A stretch of 64,000 bases of DNA. Source: Aminobacter aminovorans (lineage in GTDB: Bacteria > Pseudomonadota > Alphaproteobacteria > Rhizobiales > Rhizobiaceae). The stretch lies in contig NZ_UFSM01000003.1 of the NCBI RefSeq assembly GCF_900445235.1, positions 124,001 through 188,000 of the forward strand. Reading direction: 5' to 3'. Shown here one piece after another: positions 58,390 to 64,000 of this stretch. Position numbers and translations under genes: made by a program. Every line of letters starts with the position of its first letter. Position 1 is the stretch's first letter. The notes beneath the pieces are model-generated. The model saw only the letters and a program-made list of their open reading frames with translations. It was not told the DNA's origin and did no database searches.

Positions 58390-59094
58390 ATGGCTGATTC
58401 CGACAATACCACAGCTTTGCCTTTCGTCATCCAAGGGGGACGAAGGAAGAGCTGTGCTGTGGATGACGAGGCGGAAGGTGACAGCGCGGTTGGCGTAAGA
58501 CCGGCCGAGAAGATCGCCGCGCGTTTGCTTGTGCCCATCGACCCATGCGTGGTCCTTCTCCAAGAATGGGAACAGGCACATCACATGGCCGTGGTTTTGT
58601 GCCGGCTGCAGCAGCGTCTGGAGATAAGGATCAGGAACGCCCTGAGGGCTTCTGAACCAAGCGGTGGAGCTGAGAACGACCAGCAGAACGCACCGCAGCC
58701 AGCGGATAACCAGACACGTTGGAACGAGCTCGACCACGAGGTCGGATACTCACGAGCCCGTGCTGCCGAGGCACAGGCCGTTGAGGCTGAAGAAGAGATC
58801 CTCGACGCTGTTGCCGCCACTGCCGCCCAATCACTGGCCGGGGTGATCGCCAAACTGAAGATCATCGTCGGCGGTGGCGAGAACATGGGCGACACATCGG
58901 CATTTCCCTGGCCGCAAATTCAGTCGGTCCTGGCGGATCTCCAGGCATTGGGCGAAAGCGGCGCAGACGCGCTGCCGGCGGATAGCCGGCGCCAGCCCGC
59001 CGGGGATCGCGGCCGGGACGGCGAGACTAACCGCCTTCGCGCATCCATGCCGGACGGCACCATAGCCCGCGAAAGCCAGCCACGGCGAAGCTGA
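58390..59094 (+). CDS. Conserved-looking hypothetical protein
   Basis: The 234-residue frame starts at ATG 58390. The N-terminal half is basic and poorly patterned. A helical segment (DPCVVLLQEWEQAHHMAVVLCRLQQRLE) precedes a WNELDHEVGYSRARAAEAQAVEAEEEILDAVAATAAQSLAGVIAKLKIIV region. The pattern of GYSxA followed by AxSLAGVxAKL matches a group of uncharacterised rhizobial proteins as I recall them. The C-terminus is disordered and charged. No function can be assigned; the start may be further downstream. Confidence 0.55.
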   Translation: MADSDNTTALPFVIQGGRRKSCAVDDEAEGDSAVGVRPAEKIAARLLVPIDPCVVLLQEWEQAHHMAVVLCRLQQRLEIRIRNALRASEPSGGAENDQQNAPQPADNQTRWNELDHEVGYSRARAAEAQAVEAEEEILDAVAATAAQSLAGVIAKLKIIVGGGENMGDTSAFPWPQIQSVLADLQALGESGADALPADSRRQPAGDRGRDGETNRLRASMPDGTIARESQPRRS

Positions 59095-59205
59095 ACACTG
59101 CAGGGTTGCGGGAGGCGGGATTGCGATGCCACGCGCGGCCACGCATCAGGCGTGCCCTGGAGCCGCGGCTGGGCAGGCACCTTTTACAACAATGGGAGAG
59201 AGAGA

Positions 59206-60093
59206 ATGACCTTCAGAAGTTCTGTGAGCCTGCGGCTTGCATTCATGTGGGGCGGTTTGCTTGCGCTGATCGTTGCCTTGCCGGGTGGTCCGGCCTTAGC
59301 CGAGACGACTAAGGAGCGTGTGCTGCGCGAGGGCAAGATCGTCATCGGCATTCACAACCGGACACCATGGGGCTTTCGCGATGAAGCCACCGGCGAGGCC
59401 AAGGGATGGCACCCGGACCTGTTGCGGGCAGCCTTCTCTGAACTTGGCGTCAAGGAGCTCGACATCAGGGTCACCGAGTTCGGCGCCCTGATCCCGGGGC
59501 TGCTGGCGGGCCGCTTCGATGCGGTGGCGTCGGGTCTGTCCATCACGCCGGAGCGCTGCCGGCAGGTTGCCTTCGGCGCACCCGATCTCAAGGTCCACGA
59601 CGCAGCCATCGTGCTCACTGGTAATCCAAAACAGATCCATGGCTTTGACGATATCGTCAGCCAGAAGATCATCATGGGTGCCGGCCGCGGCAGCGTGTCG
59701 GTCAGGAATGCGACCGTAGCCGGCGTGCCGGAAAGCAACATGCTGCTGTTCCCCGACATCGAGGCCAACATCTCGGCCCTGCGCGCCGGCCGCATCGATG
59801 TGACGGTGCTGTCATCGCCAACCGTGATCGGGCTGCTGGCCAGCGGCAAGCTGAAGGGCCTGGAGAGTGCCAGCCCCTTCGTCACGACAGACGAGCAGGC
59901 CACCTATGCCGCTGTCGCCTTCCGCAGCGAAGACGGGGATTTGCGGGCACTGTGGGATGAAAGGCTTCTGGCACTGACAAAGGACGGCACGGTTGGCAAG
60001 GTCATGGCCAGATATGGCTTTGGCGAGACCGAGGTCGTGCCTGATACCGTCACCGTCGAGAAGCTCTGCGGCACGGCTGGTGCCGGCAAATGA
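59206..60093 (+). CDS. ABC transporter substrate-binding protein, ectoine/hydroxyectoine type (EhuB-like)
   Basis: ATG 59206 follows GGGAGAGAGAG and gives 295 residues. A signal peptide (LAFMWGGLLALIVALPGGPALAE) precedes the SBP_bac_3 fold: REGKIVIGIHNRTPWGFRDEATGEAKGWHPDLLRAAFSELGV and ALIPGLLAGRFDAVASGLSITPERCRQVAFGAPDL. The EGxxIGIxNRxPWGF opening is typical of EhuB. The order binding protein, two permeases, ATPase and a DoeB-like deacylase matches ehu/eut clusters. The eutABCD-type degradation genes are missing here, so a related N-acetylated diamino acid could be the substrate. Confidence 0.78.
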   Translation: MTFRSSVSLRLAFMWGGLLALIVALPGGPALAETTKERVLREGKIVIGIHNRTPWGFRDEATGEAKGWHPDLLRAAFSELGVKELDIRVTEFGALIPGLLAGRFDAVASGLSITPERCRQVAFGAPDLKVHDAAIVLTGNPKQIHGFDDIVSQKIIMGAGRGSVSVRNATVAGVPESNMLLFPDIEANISALRAGRIDVTVLSSPTVIGLLASGKLKGLESASPFVTTDEQATYAAVAFRSEDGDLRALWDERLLALTKDGTVGKVMARYGFGETEVVPDTVTVEKLCGTAGAGK

Positions 60094-60749
60094 CCATGCT
60101 CGAGATCTGGCTCGGCATCCTGCAGGGCTTTCGCGTCACCGCTTTGGTGACGCTCTATGGCCTGGTCTTTGCCATCCCCTTCGGCCTCATCTTTGGAGTT
60201 GCCCAATACATGACCACGGGCCCGGCACGGTTCGTGGTGACGTCGGTCATCGAGTTCTGGCGCAGCTCCGCCGTCATCATCCTGCTCTTCGTGTTCTATT
60301 ACGCCTTGCCCCTGGCCGGACTGGCGCTGTCGGCAATGACGGTCAGTGCCATGGTGCTGGGGCTCAACATTGGCGGTTATGCCAGCCAGGCGGTGAGAGC
60401 CGGCCTGCAGGCATTGGACCGTGGCCAGAAAGAAGCTGGCCAGGCACTGGGGCTATCGCGGTCCACCATCCTGTTGCGCATCGAACTGCCGCAGGCGCTG
60501 GTGGCGATGAGCCCGACCTTCATCAACCAGCTCATCCAGCTGGTGAAGGCGACATCGCTTGTCTCGCTGGTGACGCTGACCGACATGACCTTCCGCGCCA
60601 AGGAGATCTCGCAGATCGAGTATGACCCGGTGCCGATCTACAGCTCGCTGCTGCTCGCCTATTTCATCGTCTGCTATCCGGTCGCACTGTTCGGCCGCTG
60701 GGTGGAACGACGCATCAACCCGGCAAGGGAGGCGCGTTGTGGCGTTTGA
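60090..60749 (+). CDS. ABC transporter permease (EhuC-like)
   Basis: The 219-residue HisM-type permease overlaps the binding-protein stop by 4 nt. Membrane helices include LVTLYGLVFAIPFGLIFGVAQY and AVIILLFVFYYALPLAGLALSAM. The coupling loop is GQKEAGQALGLSRSTILLRIELPQALVAMSPTFINQLIQLVKATSLVSLVTLTDM. It pairs with the next permease to form the importer channel. Confidence 0.88.
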   Translation: MTMLEIWLGILQGFRVTALVTLYGLVFAIPFGLIFGVAQYMTTGPARFVVTSVIEFWRSSAVIILLFVFYYALPLAGLALSAMTVSAMVLGLNIGGYASQAVRAGLQALDRGQKEAGQALGLSRSTILLRIELPQALVAMSPTFINQLIQLVKATSLVSLVTLTDMTFRAKEISQIEYDPVPIYSSLLLAYFIVCYPVALFGRWVERRINPAREARCGV

Positions 60750-61398
60750 TGTGGCCTTTGCGCTGTCGACTGTGCCGACCATCCTTGGCGCCATCGGCAT
60801 GACGCTGCTGGTGGCAGCAGTCAGCTGCGTTGGCGCCTCGGCAATCGGCTTTGGCCTTGAACTCATCCGCCGCTCGGGCGGGCTGGGAGGGCTGTTCGTC
60901 CGCTTCCTGATCGACTTCATCAGGGCGACACCAGTGCTGGTCTGGCTCTACTGCCTGTATTTCATTCTGCCCTTTTACGGCATTCGCCTTGGTGCGCTTG
61001 CCACAGGCATGATCGGGCTCAGCCTCTATTACAGCGGTTATCTCGCCGAGGTGTTCAAGGCCGGCATCGATGCCATCCCCAACGGCCAGGCGGAAGCCGC
61101 AAGGGCGCTTGGGATCGGCAGGATGGATATGACCATCTTTGTCATCGCGCCGCAGATGCTGCGCAACATTGCAGCACCCATGGGCAATTACTTCGTCTCC
61201 ATCCTCAAGGCGACGCCCTATCTGGCCGTGCTTGCGGTGCCGGAGATGCTCGGCCGTGCCTTCGACGTTGCTTCCGAGACCTACCGCTATGCCGAGCCGC
61301 TGACGGTCGCCGGCCTCATCTTCCTCGGTCTCGCGCTCGTCATCTCGCAAGCCATCAAACGGCTGGAACACAGGCTGCTTCGGCCGACAGCGAGGTAG
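60739..61398 (+). CDS. ABC transporter permease (EhuD-like)
   Basis: The start is a GTG at 60739 preceded by GGGAGG with 6-nt spacing; it overlaps the upstream permease by 11 nt and gives 219 residues. Helices include VPTILGAIGMTLLVAAVSCVGASAIG and ALATGMIGLSLYYSGYLAEVFKAG. The EAA loop is GQAEAARALGIGRMDMTIFVIAPQMLRNIAAPMGNYFVSILKATPYLAVL. It is the second channel subunit. Confidence 0.88.
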   Translation: MAFDVAFALSTVPTILGAIGMTLLVAAVSCVGASAIGFGLELIRRSGGLGGLFVRFLIDFIRATPVLVWLYCLYFILPFYGIRLGALATGMIGLSLYYSGYLAEVFKAGIDAIPNGQAEAARALGIGRMDMTIFVIAPQMLRNIAAPMGNYFVSILKATPYLAVLAVPEMLGRAFDVASETYRYAEPLTVAGLIFLGLALVISQAIKRLEHRLLRPTAR

Positions 61399-61487
61399 GC
61401 GGCCGGCCGCTTACCTCAACGGCTGATCCCACCCTCACAAATCCAGACACTTAGCTCGCTATCTTCGAGCTGTTATAGAGATGCTTC

Positions 61488-62237
61488 ATGACCCTCACAG
61501 ACGACAAACCAGCCGTCCAGATCACCTCGCTCAACAAGTGGTATGGCGCCTTCCATGTGTTGAAGGAGGTCAACCTCACCATCCCAAGCGGTTCCCGCGT
61601 CGTGATCTGCGGACCCTCCGGTTCGGGCAAGTCGACCTTGATCCGCTGCCTCAACGGGCTTGAAGCCTACCAGCAGGGAACCGTGACACTGGGCACGGTC
61701 CGGCTGGGCGACAATGCCAGGGAGACGGCCCTCGCCCGTCGCCAGACCGGCATGGTGTTCCAGAGCTTCAACCTGTTTCCGCATCTGACTGTGTTGTCGA
61801 ACTGCACGCTTGCGCTGCGCCGAGTTCTTTCCATGCCGCGCAAGGAGGCTGAGAGCCTGGCACGGCATTTTCTGGAAAAGGTCCGCATTCCCGAACAGGC
61901 CGACAAATACCCCGCACAATTGTCAGGTGGACAGCAGCAGCGGGTGGCGATTGCGCGCGCGCTGTGCATGAACCCGCGCCTGATGCTGTTCGACGAGCCA
62001 ACGTCCGCGCTCGATCCCGAAATGGTCAAGGAGGTGCTCGATGTCATGACCGGGCTGGCCCAGGAAGGCATGACGATGATCTGCGTCACCCATGAGATGG
62101 GCTTTGCCCGCGAGGTTGCCGACCAGGTCGTATTCATGGATCAGGGCAGCATTGTCGAACAGGCCTCGCCGATGACGTTCTTTTCGACGCCCAGTCATCC
62201 CCGCGCCCAGTCCTTCCTCAACACGCTGCTGCATTGA
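61488..62237 (+). CDS. Amino-acid-type ABC transporter ATPase (EhuA-like)
   Basis: The 249-residue polar-amino-acid ATPase has Walker [10 protein letters not shown], the signature [19 protein letters not shown], Walker [17 protein letters not shown] and the switch His in CVTHEMGFA. It is separated from the permeases by 89 nt but on the same strand, so it belongs to the Ehu-like importer. It could also serve the Aap-like permeases at 15129-17344, which lack their own ATPase. Confidence 0.9.
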   Translation: MTLTDDKPAVQITSLNKWYGAFHVLKEVNLTIPSGSRVVICGPSGSGKSTLIRCLNGLEAYQQGTVTLGTVRLGDNARETALARRQTGMVFQSFNLFPHLTVLSNCTLALRRVLSMPRKEAESLARHFLEKVRIPEQADKYPAQLSGGQQQRVAIARALCMNPRLMLFDEPTSALDPEMVKEVLDVMTGLAQEGMTMICVTHEMGFAREVADQVVFMDQGSIVEQASPMTFFSTPSHPRAQSFLNTLLH

Positions 62238-62249
62238 GAGGACGGATCG

Positions 62250-63257
62250 GTGGCGAACGACACACGCATCTGGACGGACATCGATTTTGACAAGGACGGC
62301 AAGCAAATCTCCTGCCTGCGTTTGCCGTTCTCAAGCGATCGTTCGGCCTATGGCACTATCCCCATCCCGATCGTCTGCATCAGGAATGGTGCCGGGCCAA
62401 CCGCACTGCTGGTCGCCGGCAATCATGGCGATGAGTATGAGGGCCAGGTGGCGCTCAGCAAGCTCGCCCGGCAGTTCGATGCAAACGAGCTCCGCGGCCG
62501 CATCATCATCCTGCCGGCATTGAACTATCCCGCGGTCGACGCAGGCAGGCGCGTTTCGCCGCTCGATCAGGGCAATCTCAACCGGATGTTTCCCGGCGAC
62601 GCCAATGGCTCACCGACTGACATGATCGCCCATTATGTCTCAGAGGTGCTGCTGCCGCTCGCCGATATCGTCATCGACCTGCATTCCGGTGGCACCTCGT
62701 TGCTCTATCTCCCCTGCTGCCTGATCCGCGTGGGCAAGACCACAGCCGAGACGGCACGGCTCGTCGAACTGATGCATGTCTTCGGCGCTCCCATCGGCTC
62801 GATCAGCGACGGTTCGGGCGGCGGTGGCGCCACCACACTGTCGGCGACAGCCCAGTCGCTCGGCATTCCGGCCTTGACCACCGAACTGGGTGGCGGGGCG
62901 TCACTGTCACAAGCGGGCGAAACCCTCGCCCGAGACGGGGTGCTGCGTGTGCTGAAACATCTGGGCATCCTGCCCGACGCCATCGTCGAGCCGGCAGGGC
63001 CGACACGATCCATGCGGGTCGATGGCAGGCAGGCCTTCACCTATGCGCCGGTCAGGGGGATATTCGAGCCGGCCGTGACCGTGGGAGACGAGGTTCAAGC
63101 TGGAGATATTGCCGGCACAATCCACCCGATTGCTGGGCCGTCCGAGCCTGCCAGATCGGTACAGTTCGCACAGTCCGGTCTCGTTGCCTGCCAACGGGCT
63201 CCCGCACTAACCGAGCCTGGAGATTGCCTGTTCAAGCTTGTGGTGGACGTAGCCTAA
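62250..63257 (+). CDS. DoeB-like succinylglutamate desuccinylase/aspartoacylase-family deacylase
   Basis: The start is a GTG at 62250 with GAGAGGA upstream, giving 335 residues. The zinc and catalytic residues are visible in GNHGDEYEG (His and Glu) and VIDLHSGG (second His). The C-terminus carries a barrel-sandwich domain (YAPVRGIFEPAVTVGDEVQAGDIAGTIHP). Members near ehu genes remove the acetyl group from N-acetyl-diaminobutyrate in ectoine breakdown. The gene ends the importer operon. A fragment of it is repeated at 4403-4443. Confidence 0.82.
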   Translation: MANDTRIWTDIDFDKDGKQISCLRLPFSSDRSAYGTIPIPIVCIRNGAGPTALLVAGNHGDEYEGQVALSKLARQFDANELRGRIIILPALNYPAVDAGRRVSPLDQGNLNRMFPGDANGSPTDMIAHYVSEVLLPLADIVIDLHSGGTSLLYLPCCLIRVGKTTAETARLVELMHVFGAPIGSISDGSGGGGATTLSATAQSLGIPALTTELGGGASLSQAGETLARDGVLRVLKHLGILPDAIVEPAGPTRSMRVDGRQAFTYAPVRGIFEPAVTVGDEVQAGDIAGTIHPIAGPSEPARSVQFAQSGLVACQRAPALTEPGDCLFKLVVDVA

Positions 63258-63490
63258 TCCCTCATGGACTACCAACATTGCGTACCCCTTCGACGCGCAG
63301 GACCATATCACCGGCTTTCGTCACACAGACGTACGCGACCTCGGCTCGAACGTTATCAAAGGGACTACCCGGCAAGGGCGTGCGTGACCCGAGGCGCCAC
63401 GCGGGTTGGCGACGATTTCAACTCGATGATCATCGTCGCAGGCCTCCGCATCTGCCCCGCTAGCAACCACACTCTTGGTGCGCCCGTGTC

Positions 63491-64000
63491 TCATAGCTTC
63501 CATGCCAAGCCCTCGCGCTGTGCCATTCGCAGCTGCTCGTTCTCCTTCAATGTCAGCACTGTGCGCTCACGGGCAGCGATCTGCTGGGCCGCGCGCATCA
63601 CAGGCCAGGCCTGACGGAGCTTCTCGCGCTCGAGAGGTCGAAGACCCTCCGCGGCCTTGTCGAAGAGAGTGCCCGAGGGCTCGCGGGCTGCGTTGGTAAG
63701 CAATGTCCGCTCGCCGAAGCGTTCAGCTATGGCACGGTTGAAGCCGTCGATCTCCAGCCTCACCTCACGATTGTCGACGATGTGGGCGAGAGCAGCTGGC
63801 AGATCGTTGCGGTCGATCGCCACGCGGATCCTTTCGAGTACGGACCTCGCAGTCAGCGACAGCGCCGGGATGTCGATCGAAGCTCGATGTCGCAGCGCCT
63901 GCTCCTCCGCCCCGATCCTCTCGGCAGCAAGCTGGCGCAGCTTGAGATAACGCTCGATGTCGCGCTTCAGTGCCGGCACATTGACCTCGGCAACACGGCG
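63491..64000 (-). CDS. traA: Conjugative relaxase TraA (Ti-type), C-terminal part, cut by the window edge
   Basis: The minus-strand frame is open through the right edge, so the internal GTG near 63979 is not a real start. About 170 residues are visible: RRVAEVNVPALKRDIERYLK at the edge, then DIPALSLTARSVLERIRVAIDRNDLPAALAHIVDNREVRLEIDGFNRAIAERFGERTLLTNAAREPSG and KLRQAWPVMRAAQQIAARERTVLTLKENE. This matches my memory of the tail of rhizobial TraA relaxase-helicases, which nick oriT and unwind the transferred strand. Whether the gene is intact upstream cannot be seen. The 63258-63490 spacer shows no gene. Confidence 0.78.
   Translation of the reverse strand, partial: RRVAEVNVPALKRDIERYLKLRQLAAERIGAEEQALRHRASIDIPALSLTARSVLERIRVAIDRNDLPAALAHIVDNREVRLEIDGFNRAIAERFGERTLLTNAAREPSGTLFDKAAEGLRPLEREKLRQAWPVMRAAQQIAARERTVLTLKENEQLRMAQREGLAWKL

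Overview
The window is a GC-rich alphaproteobacterial (Rhizobiales, Mesorhizobium/Aminobacter-like) accessory region. This is inferred from rhizobial-type families: Aap- and Ehu-like ABC importers, a BTLCP/LapG-type protease beside a type I secretion system, T1SS-143/VCBS adhesin repeats, and a Ti-type TraA relaxase tail at the right edge. The TraA fragment suggests a plasmid, an integrated conjugative element or its remains. I saw no rRNA, tRNA or CRISPR array.

Layout. 1-4167 (minus): an operon of a SAF-domain Rossmann oxidoreductase and an acetoin-dehydrogenase-type E1 alpha/E1 beta/E2 complex (E2 runs off the left edge). 4559-7046 (plus): a GreA/GreB-like factor, then an isochorismatase-like hydrolase translationally coupled to a GlxA-type AraC regulator, preceded by phased direct repeats. 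7189-8895 (minus): a TetR regulator and a DHDPS-family lyase/aldolase with a palindromic upstream site. 9106-17344: a kynurenine-type cluster with arylformamidase, amidohydrolase and FCD/GntR regulator (minus), then divergently kynureninase and an Aap-like amino-acid importer with no ATPase gene (plus). 17396-24068 (minus): a carbohydrate module with GntR/UTRA regulator, Rbs-type permease, ATPase and binding protein, FGGY kinase and AraC regulator. 24245-26328 (plus): trpBA without trpF. 26551-30756 (minus): a glycine-rich secreted protein, a TadG-like pilus/secretion protein, a diguanylate cyclase and a nuclease-like (SNase) protein.

30991-55118 (plus) is the centrepiece: a LapG-type periplasmic cysteine protease, TolC-like outer membrane channel, LapB-type ABC exporter, LapC/HlyD adaptor, a ribbon-helix-helix plus PAS-like protein, and a ~5,394-residue adhesin built from three 615-bp repeats and eight and a half near-identical 753-bp repeats, a vWA domain and a C-terminal RTX/T1SS signal. 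Two small unrecognised proteins follow. Together they look like a surface-adhesin export and release system, with a c-di-GMP synthase a few genes away but no visible LapD.

55174-64000: a lytic transglycosylase, a LpoA/LivJ-like lipoprotein, a stretch with apparent remnants of a YeiH-like exporter and a phosphotransacetylase (57541-57800), an XRE regulator, an unrecognised rhizobial-type protein, a complete Ehu-like (ectoine/hydroxyectoine-type) importer with a DoeB-like deacylase, and the C-terminal part of TraA. A 41-bp piece of the DoeB-like gene is repeated, inverted and decayed, at 4403-4443.
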